A DNA stretch of 64,000 nucleotides from Clitopilus passeckerianus. Taxonomy: Eukaryota; Basidiomycota; Agaricomycetes; Agaricales; Entolomataceae. Below are positions 1 to 10,621 of the stretch, in pieces. A model generated the notes under the pieces. The model saw only the letters and a program-made list of their open reading frames with translations, was not told where the DNA came from and did no database searches. Position 1 is the first letter of the stretch, and each line of letters begins with the position of its first letter. Location: contig CALYLX010000159.1 of the NCBI GenBank assembly GCA_944990035.1, positions 1,054,001-1,118,000 on the forward strand. The letters run 5' to 3'. Made by a program: the position numbers and the translations under genes.

Positions 1-1052
1 TCTTCCTGGACGTTCTACATGAGAATTATCGAAAGCAGCAGACACAATAGTTCATATGGACGTAGAAGGGGGTGCTACGTCCAACATGTTGCATGGGGTC
101 GGGGATAGCTAATATTCCCGGGCACAAATACAGCGCTCCTTGTGTGCCAGGGAGTGGCTTCCACCTCTACAGATGTCACCAGATATTTTCTGTAATCAAC
201 CTAAGAAAAACCGACCATACCAATTTAACCGCCCGACCCTTCAGAAGCTCCAGGTTCGTGTAAGGACGGCCCCCGATATCAATCAGAAATCCGACGAGAT
301 GCATGTGCTTCATATCATAGGCCCTTTCCATTCCATTATCAGGTGAAGAGATAGGCAGGCAATTAACCGCTCGTCCCAGAGGTTTGAAGGGGCGTAAATG
401 AGTCCGTCATCGCCGGCATGCAGCCTACCCCTCAGCCTGCTTTTGGGGCTTTCCAAGATAGCCTGGGGGCTCCTTTGGAGTAAAATGACACCACATGTTT
501 GTGTTTCTCATGACACCTTCCAGTCAAGGCTAGGGTGTAGTACTTGCGCTCCCATGAGGTGGTGATCGACCAGAAAGAATGCTCAAACTATAGATGATGC
601 CTCTTCAGCATGTTGTAGAACAAGGCCGTAATGCCGTTTTAACAGTTTTGCCTTTGTCGTCCTCGCATATGTCAATGCAAAACGTATAGGCTCGGAGGTC
701 AGGGAGATCCTCCGAATCCGGGAAAATCAGATCAGAGGTATCATCAGACGCAAGCGATTAGAGGGTGGTCTGGTGAGGTTGTTTGAATTATGGAGGGTGG
801 CAGGTGGAAGAAGAGGGCATTTTGACATATGCGGGTTTGTGTAATTACGCTCACCTCCGTTTAAATACTACGAAAGCTGGATTGATGACTCGATATAGCC
901 GTAAGGGCCAAAAATCGGAAGATCAGTATTTTTGAACAGCAGTCTAAAAATAGGACATGTCAGGCTGAGGCTATTTTAGGCGTTGTTGTTCATAATGATG
1001 ATCTCGTCAACGAGGTAAGGGGAGGCGTATCAGCAGATTATATATACTTGCA
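1..1052. other. Intergenic stretch, no gene supported
   Basis: All six frames are broken by stops and no frame resembles a protein I know. A TATATATA-like run lies just upstream of the ATG at 1053, too close to be a convincing TATA box. Confidence 0.5.
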
Positions 1053-2079
1053 ATGGGCCATGACAAGCGTCGCGGCTTGCGAGCCCGCCGCCCATTACCG
1101 CCAATGATACCAAGAGCGAAACGATCACCACTCACTTCCTTTCTCGTGACGATATACAAGCTTGGTATATTTCCGATCATTGCTTTGTGGACAGTTCTCG
1201 AGCTTGTCGCTGGATTGCTGCTTGGGGTCCTGGCGCTACCGTGGACACTTCATTATTACTCCTCCAACCATGGACTCCTGTACAGCGATAGAAAACTTAC
1301 CAGGCGACACGCAGAACACATCCAACACACGAACGACGACGTTAATGGGATGATGCCCTACCTTACCCGACGTGCAGCACATTCACATGCAGCTGTCGCG
1401 TTCTATCCTCATGATGCAGAGGACTCATACTGCTGCTTTCCGGGGAAGGGGTCTTTCGAGACCGCTTACAGCTATCCGAGCCTCTCCAAATTGTTCATGG
1501 CTTTGGACGAGGCTGGATGGACCCGAGAAGTAGTCTACGATCTCTTCGCGGAGATGGCTTTAGATCCAGAAGCCCGACAAGACATCACAGCAGTAAAGAG
1601 GCGAGCCTGCAGAGGTGGCATTCTTCGAAGGACAGGTTCTGTGCCCCCATACCACTCACAATTCCTAATCGCATGGACAAAACCACCACCAGCCATGCTC
1701 AAAGCTAGCCCTGATCAGAGCGTCGTGGAAGTGGATATGTCAAGTGCAGCATGGGTTCTGGCTGGTGGTGCCGTCCTTCGGCCGAAAAACGAGCAAACCT
1801 TGTGCGCATTGGAGAAGCTTAACGGGCAGCTGGACATGTGGAAGTTTGTCACGAGTGAGGATGATTTCAGGGAAAAGAGGTGTTGGCAGTATGTGGTCCT
1901 TTAGAGGTGGGTCTCCTCGACTTTATTTGACTGCTGAGTATTCATGCTGAGTGTCTCCTTCCGATCTTAGGTGGTACACCCTCGGGAGTTCAAGTTACGT
2001 TACGACCCGAGAAACGATCAAGCGTCTATTTCAGTCACTTTCCGGAGCGCATTCTGAAGCATGGGTCCCTCGCGGGTGA
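1053..2079 (+). CDS. Hypothetical membrane-anchored protein, two exons
   Basis: I do not recognise a family. Exon 1 (1053-1879) is open from an ATG and encodes a basic N-terminus followed by one long hydrophobic segment at about residues 28-63, so it is probably inserted in a membrane with a large soluble C-terminal part. I infer an intron at 1880-1970: the donor gtgttgg follows AAGAG and the acceptor is ccgatcttag. It joins residues FREKR to WYTLGSSSYV and extends the frame to a TGA at 2079, giving 311 residues. Without the intron the frame ends at 1904 with an unlikely tail, so the spliced form is preferred. No catalytic motif is visible. Confidence 0.5.
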
Positions 2080-2948
2080 GGGAAATTCCAGTCTGGCTCT
2101 CAATCTATTCTTGAGAACGGTGGTCAGGAGTTGGAAACCAATTTGGGGGATTAAAGGTGTATTTTGCGTTCCTGGAAACCCTCGTGTTTTGTATCGTACC
2201 TAATCACCGATGTTCGGATGGTGTATTTTTACACTCTGAGATGATCGACACGTTTACTACGCATCTTGATTACTCACACACTTGGGAGTCGAAATGCAGG
2301 TCGAGGAATTCAGAAAAGAAGCACTTTCGGAGTACGGCCCGTCGAGCTAGGAATAAACGCGCCACGACTGTTATGTAATTATAATAGGTGACCAGGTCGA
2401 CCAATCCCTACCATCATCCTCACACAAAGCAGAAGCATCATAGAAACCAAAGGGTTGGTGGTGTGTATTGGTCGCCGCCAAAGGAGCAAGCAGCATGCTG
2501 CTCACACTTTGAGTAAAAGGTACGTAATGGTGATGTATGCAATGTCGTAAATCAATAAATACAATGCTAAATGTGAGGAAAGCCCAATGTCAAAGAGAGG
2601 TAGGAGACGTCCAAGAGATGTTGATATTAGAGTATGTCCTTGAATAGATTGAGATAAAAAAGATTCGAGAGATTGGAAAGGAGTGGTAACAAAGCAGATA
2701 TCGCACGATAAAGATTCGAGTCAAACTTTGTTGTAAGAAATTTAAGAAAAGGCAGTAACGAGAGAAGGCTAGACGGATAGCGAGATGAAGGGAGAGATAG
2801 GGCATGAGGGAAGACTCGTGAATGCCCCGAACGGGTTATAGCGCAGACAGTGTAGCGGAATATTTGAGGAGGCCCTGCAGATGTTGTCAGTAAATGTACA
2901 CAAGTGTTGACAGAAATTAGCATACATCGCTCATTATATCATGCTTGG
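2080..2948. other. Intergenic stretch
   Basis: About 870 bases between the 3' ends of two convergent genes. Only short open frames without recognisable content are present, so this probably holds both 3' UTRs. Confidence 0.5.
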
Positions 2949-5756
2949 TCATGCACCAGCAGCAACAGCCTTCCTTTTCCCTATCCCACCGAACAGGGAA
3001 CTCAGCTTTCCTTTGAACCCCTTCTTCTCCTTCTCCGGCACCACAACCCTCGGCGTGTTCACCACATACCCATGCGTGTAATCTGACCTCGCAGCTGAGT
3101 GTTCCCTTGACGGTCCAGGTGTAGGCAACCCCAACATATTCGCTTTCACAGGCGTTGCAGCTGAAGTCGTCCTCCCACGAGTGAACTTTGATGCAATGGG
3201 CGTTGATGCGTCGTCCACTGGCGAAACACCGTTGTGGACCATCTCGGCGTCGTCATGTCCACCACTCGAGCTACTTGTGCTCCTTGTACTGCTGGCCCCC
3301 TCACTTGAGGTCCCATCCATGCTCGACGAGCTGTCCGGCGGTGTAGGCAGTGGCACTTGCAAGCCACGCTTCTGCTTCTCTTTCTCCTGCCCTTTTGTGC
3401 TCTTCCCCCTCACAACCTTCTGCGAAGCAGGCTTTGGTGGTAAAGGCGGAGCGGAAGGAAGCGATGACGAGACATAGCTATCCCGCTGCAACCCAGCTGC
3501 TTCCTGCCTCGACCCAGCCCCAAACCTCGGTAGCACAACCCCACCAATGGGTAAATGGCTGCTTCTCTTCGAATTTGGCGTACCTGGAGCTGGAATCTCG
3601 GGAGCTTCGTCATGTACCGGAGTTGTAGCACCACTCGATAGCGGACTGGACCTAACCACCGACGATTTTGCCGACCCAGATGTTGATCCACCAAACGCGT
3701 TCACCATTGCACCCATGCTGGTGCTGGAAGCGCTGGCTGACTCCAAGGACTCCGAGTTGACAACCGACAGTGGAGGTGCTGAAGCTGACAGTCCGCCCGC
3801 AAGAAAGGACTGTCTCCCCCGAGGTAGTCCATTTCCCCCCGCAACAAGAGCTGGTGGAGGTGGAGGTGTATACCCGTCTGGGCTGGCACTAAGATTGCCA
3901 CCTGAGTTGGGAGCGACGATCTCAACCTCTCCGCCTCTCCCAATCCACGCCCTAGGCCAGTTCAGCGGAGCTACATTGCCCCCAAACGCTGGTTCATCTT
4001 CATCTGCGCCAGTTCCACCGCCTGCAATACCATCCGTAGCTCCCTGCAGAATCAGCTCACCAACGGTCGGGTGACATAAGGACGAGGATGATAGAACGGA
4101 TGAAGAAGATGGGGAGGAGCCGAGGACACCTGCTGCAAGGACATATGGGACTATGGCTTGACCACCAGAGTTGGTGGTGTCTCCGGAAGGTGGATTGATG
4201 CTGATGCTTATGGTAGGAACGCCACCGGGAGGGCTGTTGTTGAGGTAACTTCTTCTCTTTTGCTGTGGGCTGGACTTGGACAGGGGCGAAGGTGTGAGTG
4301 TAGCTCCGTTGTTCAGATTGTTCAAACCAGTGCTGCTGGGCATGCTCGGCGTGAGAGGGAGTGACGAAGTAGAAGATGATGTCGAGGTGGAGGGTGGATA
4401 TGCATAGGATAGAAGAAATTGCTCAATGCTCTGTACCAATTTCGATTTTGTCGAAGGTCCAAGAGGTTCGTAGGCCTGTTCTTTCCCCTTTGAGGCTCCT
4501 AGAGTCATTCCCCTTGAAGGGCCTGGAACGCCATTCGGGCTGCAAAAAATCAGTACTGATGTAGGTAGGGCGCATATAGAAAGGGCTTGCACTGACTTGA
4601 AACTCGACAAACCAGAGTCATATGTCCTACTCCGTCTCCGTTCGTGCGACAGGGGATGAGAAGGGGGCAATGGTAGTACACTGGTCCTCGTAGATGCCGA
4701 GTACGGCAGGACATGGATCAAATGCGGCCGTTTCACAGATCCTTGGACCTTGTTGGTGACAAAGGATTCGACGCTGGGGCTCACTCGCAACGAAGGAGGT
4801 GAGGATTGCGAGTGGTCATAGGATCCGGGGGGACTCGAAAACAAGGTTGAAAGCCTGGATCTCGAGCGATTCGGTGACGAGGTGGGGGAGGTTGACGTTG
4901 AACCACCACCTACGAGGGATGTAAATGACAAAGATGAGAGAACGGATTGACGATTCCGTTTCCTGTTGTTGGTCCCACCATAAGGCGAGCTGGATGTTGG
5001 TTGGGCTAAGAATGGCCCAGCAAGGGTGGTTACGAGTACTGAGTGCTTCAGCAAAGACTTGTCTGGCAGGCCTGCTGGAAGGAAGTTTATCAACGCGCTG
5101 AATTGAGCCTGTCCAGTGGCATTTTTGCTATTCGCCTTGGCCTGCTTGAAACTCGAACGCGACGAGAAGCGGGAGGACGATGTTGAGGCGGTAGAGGCTA
5201 ATGTCGATACGCTGTCATTGTCTGAATTGTCCTCCCTATCCTCGTTGGAGGAATTTGAGGAGAATTGCTGTTTTTGCTGGTGCAGTCGCTGCTGCTGTTG
5301 GGGGATGACAGCTAGTTCGGGTTCCTCGCTTATGCTAAAGTCACCGCCAGGAAAAAGTTCCGCCAGCTGCTGGATCCTAGGCTGTGGGAGTAGCGCTGTC
5401 TTCCACGAGTGTGCAACGCGGGATGCACGGTCAAGTAAGTTCACCAAGCGGATAGCACCTGAGTCATGTATGTGCAGTGGCTCTGGTAATCTCAAGACAA
5501 TAATCGACGGCCCTAACGATGACGACGTTGGCCTGGGTACCGGCGGCGGTGTATGGGTTGCGATGATTAGCAATGAGTTGGCAAGCAGGGTGGATGTTGC
5601 AAGGGGTGCTAGGTCAGCATGCGACGGTGCCCCGAGGATGAGAATGACCTCCTGAGGTCGTGAGGATGGGCCTTGCGAAGGTGGCAAAGCAACTCGCCAT
5701 GGTTGTGGCCCAAATGGGTCAAGAGGCAGGCGAGGGCGAAAGACGTCGTTTGGCAT
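2949..5756 (-). CDS. Large Ser-rich protein of unknown function
   Basis: A frame of more than 900 residues is open almost throughout. The first in-frame ATG is at 5756. An in-frame 57-bp intron is likely at 4540-4596, with donor gtcagt and the branch/acceptor tactgattttttgcag; removing it keeps the frame. The N-terminal 130 residues are ordered (strands such as EVILILGAPSH and SIIVLRLPEPL, suggesting an alpha/beta fold). The rest is low-complexity Ser/Pro/Gly sequence with polyQ-like and acidic patches, ending in a short basic tail (KGFKGKLSSLFGGIGKRKA) that may bind membrane or phosphoinositides. No named domain is recognised. Long antisense open frames on the plus strand are compositional shadows of this gene. 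Confidence 0.75.
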   Translation of the reverse strand: MPNDVFRPRLPLDPFGPQPWRVALPPSQGPSSRPQEVILILGAPSHADLAPLATSTLLANSLLIIATHTPPPVPRPTSSSLGPSIIVLRLPEPLHIHDSGAIRLVNLLDRASRVAHSWKTALLPQPRIQQLAELFPGGDFSISEEPELAVIPQQQQRLHQQKQQFSSNSSNEDREDNSDNDSVSTLASTASTSSSRFSSRSSFKQAKANSKNATGQAQFSALINFLPAGLPDKSLLKHSVLVTTLAGPFLAQPTSSSPYGGTNNRKRNRQSVLSSLSFTSLVGGGSTSTSPTSSPNRSRSRLSTLFSSPPGSYDHSQSSPPSLRVSPSVESFVTNKVQGSVKRPHLIHVLPYSASTRTSVLPLPPSHPLSHERRRSRTYDSGLSSFKSVQALSICALPTSVLIFCSPNGVPGPSRGMTLGASKGKEQAYEPLGPSTKSKLVQSIEQFLLSYAYPPSTSTSSSTSSLPLTPSMPSSTGLNNLNNGATLTPSPLSKSSPQQKRRSYLNNSPPGGVPTISISINPPSGDTTNSGGQAIVPYVLAAGVLGSSPSSSSVLSSSSLCHPTVGELILQGATDGIAGGGTGADEDEPAFGGNVAPLNWPRAWIGRGGEVEIVAPNSGGNLSASPDGYTPPPPPALVAGGNGLPRGRQSFLAGGLSASAPPLSVVNSESLESASASSTSMGAMVNAFGGSTSGSAKSSVVRSSPLSSGATTPVHDEAPEIPAPGTPNSKRSSHLPIGGVVLPRFGAGSRQEAAGLQRDSYVSSSLPSAPPLPPKPASQKVVRGKSTKGQEKEKQKRGLQVPLPTPPDSSSSMDGTSSEGASSTRSTSSSSGGHDDAEMVHNGVSPVDDASTPIASKFTRGRTTSAATPVKANMLGLPTPGPSREHSAARSDYTHGYVVNTPRVVVPEKEKKGFKGKLSSLFGGIGKRKAVAAGA

Positions 5757-8024
5757 CGAGGTCAACGACGTCGACAGCAGTGAAGGCAGCTTTGAAGTCG
5801 ACTTGGACGACGAGGATGACGGGAACGACAGAGAGGCACGACGACAATGAAGATGGGAAGCAATTGAATGGAATAATTATTAAATCCGTTTATTTTTCCT
5901 GTCGGACTCGGATTTGGGAATGTCGTCACTGATTTGTCCTTGGCTACATGTGCGTTCCTATCAATTCCGCCGAACCAATGCCGTCTATTCTTATCCTACA
6001 TCCTAAACTTTATTCACCGTCGTTTGTCTCTTTGCTATCGTTGGTAATGCTCTGTTCATTGCCTACAACGTTGAAGAATCATCAAGTCAATACTGTATGT
6101 TGTTGTCATAGACTCCACCCGCATTTCCGCCACCGCTGGACCCTACGATCGTCTCTTTGGTCCCGGCCATCAACCCGTCCACGCGGCTCAGAGCACCCGA
6201 TCCTCTTTTTACTGCGCAGCCGTCCAGCGCCACTCTCATCATATCTTGTCAGTTACCTCTATCCCATACAGTTGCTTACGAGCTTTCCGAACACAGAGAT
6301 GTGTACCTACGCGGTCTTGAGTGATCAGAATGACGAGATACCGTTTTTCCTTCCTTGGCCATAGCAATCCGTTCTTGTGCACACGTGAACCGAGGAAGAG
6401 ATAAGCTCCCAAAGCAATGTAATACAACAGGCAGCAGGCATACATAGAAGAGTGTCCACTCAATTCATTCATTCATTTCAGTACCTGCTAGGATCGGCAT
6501 AGTCTAGGCAGAACCCTCCATCAATGATAGACTCCAAATCGAATGTGTAACGCGTGTTTTGATGCCAAAAACATATATTCCCTACTCTAAGCAGGAATCC
6601 TTGTGGGTCGAAGCAAGGTCAACTGGACACGCGACCCGTAATATCCGCGCTGGACCTCGCGTTTATCTTCCTATATTTCTATTGTACAAGGCTGTACGAG
6701 GTCAAGTGCAGCAGTCATGAGGATCCCATCCACCTTGATCCTTCTCCAGAGAAATGTTCAGGCCACGTAGACCCCAGACTCCCTGCCATCCCTGCCATCG
6801 AGTCTCAAGATCGGAGAGGAGCAAAACCTCTGAATTTGAAGAACCGGATTCCGAGTCTGACCATTGAACATTTCAAGTTGAACGCTACGAGCGACGATCA
6901 AACATTTCAATTCATTCCCACAATCTAATCTCCGACTAAAAAAACTCAGGGTTCATTGACAGCAACCTCACACGTTCCCTAGGCTAAGCCCTCCCTGTAC
7001 ACGAGAAATTTGTCGATGAAAGAAGCTGGGGACGTAAGACGCTCGAACAGACACGTTCGAGTGGCTGGTGGCACTGGCGAGCTGTATTGGGCCTAGATGC
7101 CACTGTCAGTCCATGAGTACCGAGATCCGATGCTAGGTGGAAGGCGTGTTTCTTACTCGTGTATTATGACTGGCGAACTTCTACAACTCTCAGAGGCCCA
7201 GCTTGAAATCGGGTTTGACGTTCGTGAGACACTTCGGTCCGTAAATCGAACGAAACATTTCCAAGGTGGCGCCAAGCAGTAAGTAACGAAACCTCGGTGA
7301 ATCCTGAGATCGTGTTCTTTACTTACGAAACCAATGTCGATTACTAATTGTCCAAGGCGCGTCGACGTACATGAATGTTGAGTCTGCACCAGCCAGCAGC
7401 TCCTGAAGCTCCTGACTCCTCGTGGGTTCCATTTACGCCCGTTATGAATCACACGCACCATTCAGCCCAAAGACACCCCTTTCTGACGTAGCTTATCGCG
7501 CTCCAGGCCTACAGACCCAAATACACTGGAGCCATCATGAGAAAGTACAAAGAGCAAGCTGCCTTGCCGGACCGGTGCCGTTCGTTATACGATACGAGTT
7601 GAGGTGAGAGAACAACCAAATGATGACGCCAGTCCACGGAAGTAATTGCACAGTGAGAAAAGCTTCAAGCCGGGATGGCAGGACACGGCAGCCAAGAGTA
7701 ATATCGATACGGGGGGATGGTTCCATATCTCCATGGACAAGATCCCTTGCACCGAACTCTTGGCTTCAGTTGCTTCTGCAGGCAGGAGTCTCCGATGCGG
7801 CGGTGTTTTGATAACCAAGATCTCCGAAGGAGTACAGGTAAGAGAGGAAGTAAATAGTTTGGGCGGGCCGTGTTTCCCCAATGCTTTCCTCTGGGCGAAG
7901 AACGGTTGAAATCAGAGAACATCGTCGGTCTCCTCGAAAAAAAATGTGAATGAACTTGAAGGCCAAGCGTCATCTTCTGTCTGTTAGATCCACAAAGAGG
8001 TGGAACCCTATACGATAATCAGAA
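5757..8024. other. Gene-poor stretch
   Basis: About 2.3 kb with only short frames, the longest being 5948-6364 plus. None has a recognisable domain, a convincing chain of splice sites or similarity to neighbours. It may hold the promoter of the Ser-rich gene and decayed sequence. Confidence 0.4.
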
Positions 8025-8410
8025 TAAGTCGACCAGGCCCGACGACAGTACAAGAAAAACTAAAAGGTACTGAAGGTGATCTCTAGAATCACCAATACTG
8101 TCTCGTCATCCCAGACCCTGGCATGTGAGACCCTCTTTTCGGTAGCAGATCTGTCATCCCGACCCCTCTGAAATAGGCGCTAGAAGCATCGCCGCTACTC
8201 ATGCCACGAGCTCCACTCACTGACAGGGTGGTCATTATCCTGGGCGTTGACGAAGCACACCAGCTTGTTTTATCAAGCAGCTCCAAGCCTTGCCTACTAA
8301 GAGCGACGAGATGATTAACCACCCATAAGGTCCTTTGCTGATCATCTTTTCTGTTTAGAGTTTGGTTGGGCTCGTGGAATTGGCCATGAAGCCAACGTCG
8401 CGACCCGACG
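8025..8410. repeat. Dispersed repeat, copy A
   Basis: This shares runs with copies B (9320-9625) and C (13701-13990). All three contain cccctctgaaatagg and cactgacaggg at matching spacing and are followed by matching blocks about ggtagtcattatcctgg. Copies A and C also share the opening aagtcgaccaggccc. The copies are clearly diverged, so this is an old family. No open frame is conserved between copies, and no terminal repeats could be defined by eye. Confidence 0.7.
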
Positions 8411-8700
8411 CGCATCAGAAATTGGATGTGTTACCATTAACCCACTAGAAGCTGAAAAGCCCTCGGGATCGATTTCGCGGATTCCTGCTCTATCCCGGTC
8501 ATGTCAATGCAATCAAAGACTTGTCAATTATTCTTGCACTTTTCCCAAATAATTCTCTATATATCCTGTTGCAATTGTTTCCACACCGCCGCAATTTTTT
8601 CCCTGCAGGACACACATCAGCATTGGAATCGACGCATATAGCCGTTGTCATATCATACTGTACCTAGCAAATATCAAATTATCTCTGTCCTGGTTTCAAT
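8395..8700. repeat. Duplicate of the flanks of the 10.6-13.3 kb gene
   Basis: At 8404 the motifs gacgcgcatc and ggatgtgtt match the region just upstream of the gene at 10622 (about 10481-10505). From about 8440 to 8700 the sequence follows the region downstream of that gene (about 13300-13640), for example sharing caattattcttgcac. The gene body itself is absent, so this looks like a collapsed segmental duplicate. Confidence 0.6.
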
Positions 8701-8733
8701 GTACAACGGCATTGAGATCTCAGAGTCTTCAAG

Positions 8734-8976
8734 TTAAAGTAGGTCTGTGGCCGGAAATCCAAGATGAAGGAATGAAGAGGGTGAGCTAGATGTGATGATA
8801 ATTCGGTGGTTTACCAAGCGTAACAGGCGTTTGAATTTCTCAACTTGAGAGAGGAGGTTGGTTTGAGTGGGTCCGGTTGCCTCCTGACGTAGAACTGTGG
8901 AAAGGAAGAAGTGGAATAAACACGGACCATCTTGTACTTTTACCCTAGATCCCCCTGTCCATATGCCCCAAACCAA
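8734..8976 (-). pseudogene. Duplicated 3' fragment of the mL59 gene
   Basis: The segment aligns by eye with the 3' end of the mL59 gene at about 14060-14310: exon 2, the last intron and the end of exon 1. Both share acttgagagaggagg and, further on, a stretch around cttgtac. Because intron-like sequence is included, it arose by DNA duplication and not by reverse transcription. No start or 5' half is present, so it cannot make the protein. Confidence 0.75.
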
Positions 8977-9319
8977 TGACCGTACAGACGCTCATTTCAG
9001 GGCCTACTCAACAGCTTCAAATGATTTCGTAGACACATCATCACTGGCATGCATATCAACCATTCGTCTTTACCAAACGACATTTCCTCCATGAACCCCC
9101 CAGGCTAGAAGCTGTGAAAATCAAATTATACTTCGCATTCTTGCCCTGTGTTCCAGGAGCTCTCACAAACATCATCAAGGGGATTGTGACGAAGATGAAG
9201 GCGGCACCAATGACGGAGATATACAGGCATCGTTCGTCACCGCTAGTGCTGAGCTGATCAGACTCGGAGCCATTGGAATACAAAGAGCAAGCACCAAAAA
9301 CTACATCGTAGGGGACGGG

Positions 9320-9625
9320 ATTTCTAGAATCACCAATACCGTCTCGTCATTCCAGGTCCTGGTGAAGAGAGGCCCTCTTTTCGGTTCAGATCTATCATCC
9401 TACCCCTCTGAAATAGGTGCTAGAAGCATCGTCGCTTGTGTGCCACGGCTCCACTCACTGACAGGGTAGTCATTATCCTGGACGTTCACGGAGGACACCA
9501 ACTTGTCGACCAAGCAGCTCCGAGCCTTGCCCTACTAAGAGAGACGAGATGGTTATCCATCCGTTGTGTCCATTGCTTCTCCTCAGTTCTGTTTGGTGTT
9601 TGGCCAAGCTCGCGGAATCGGCCGT
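9320..9625. repeat. Dispersed repeat, copy B
   Basis: This is the second copy of the family at 8025 and 13701. It shares ctagaatcaccaatac and the core cccctctgaaatagg with copy A, and ggacgttcacg with copy C. It extends into a block about ctcgcggaatcgg that is also present in copy A. Confidence 0.7.
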
Positions 9626-10621
9626 AGGAACACGATGTCGCCAAAATGTGTTGGGAAATCCCACGAATGATCCCATCGGCAAATCCCAGCCGAAGTCCCA
9701 ACGACTAGCAATTGAGTGAGGCTCCTTCATCAACGCCTCCTCGTCAGCACAAGGGTCAAAGATATGTTGCATATATGTAGTTGTACACGATAGTGACGCT
9801 ATTTAGGTTCATTTTCGGTAAGGTGACAATGACGGGTACACCAAGCACTCAAAGGCGAGTTAATACCCCAACAGTTTATTCGCGTCGCTGCCGTCGTTAT
9901 ATGCTCAACTGCCTTATCGGCATATCTCCCCAAGGGAACAATATCTGAGAGAAAACCATGGCGGGATCAGGATGATTTTCCATCATCCTCGAAGTCAGGC
10001 TCGTAATCTAAGTGCGGCACTGGAACATTGACGTGTTGCTGACACCGCGGAGGCAAGGAAGGAGAGGCTTTTCCACTGTTGAGTGGTTAAGAAATATGGT
10101 AAGATGGAGGACAATGTCGGCAGGGTCAGAGTATCGGTGTCGATATGCCTCTAGCTTTTGAGGCGGGCCCCAATCATCCGTCCAATAATCATCACTTCTC
10201 GCAAGAGTTCCCGAGCGGCCGATCGTTGCTCTCGCTTAAGCTAAATAGCTCTCACCTTTTTACCACACCTTGATACTATGTATATGCCTGCAAGGGATAC
10301 AATTGAGTTGTGAAAGAACGATGTATTGCGGTACTTAGAGCAAACGCATTGAACGCCCCCGTCGGTCCAATCAAGTGGAGCGGAGCTCCCGGACCGTGCG
10401 CCGTGGGACTTCCCACGAGACAGTCTCGGGCACTCTGACTATAGGTACCTCTTTGATGCAACACGCCCTCGACGTCGCGCGACGCGCATCGGATATCGGA
10501 TGTGTTGCCGCCTTCTCCACCACCACCTCTACGAACAGAATCCTTCCTTCAACAGGATCTCAGTCACTTCATAAGGGCGTTGTAAAAGAGGCCTAGGCCT
10601 CATCACATATCTCACACAAAC
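9626..10621. other. Intergenic stretch upstream of the unknown gene
   Basis: No coding frame is supported. The last 150 bases probably hold the promoter of the gene starting at 10622. The block about 10481-10505 is the one duplicated near 8404. Confidence 0.4.

Noticed and set aside
3547..4074. Long plus-strand frames inside the Ser-rich gene (also 5116-5655)
   Set aside because: They are antisense to a continuous frame of over 900 residues and reflect its Ser/Pro/Gly codon composition.
5948..6364. Plus-strand frame of 138 residues in the gene-poor stretch
   Set aside because: Composition is not protein-like, with no domain, splice pattern or similarity to neighbours.
9056..9283. Minus-strand frame with one hydrophobic segment (CLYISVIGAAFIFVTIPLMM)
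   Set aside because: A lone 75-residue frame between repeats without promoter or splice support; at best a gene fragment.
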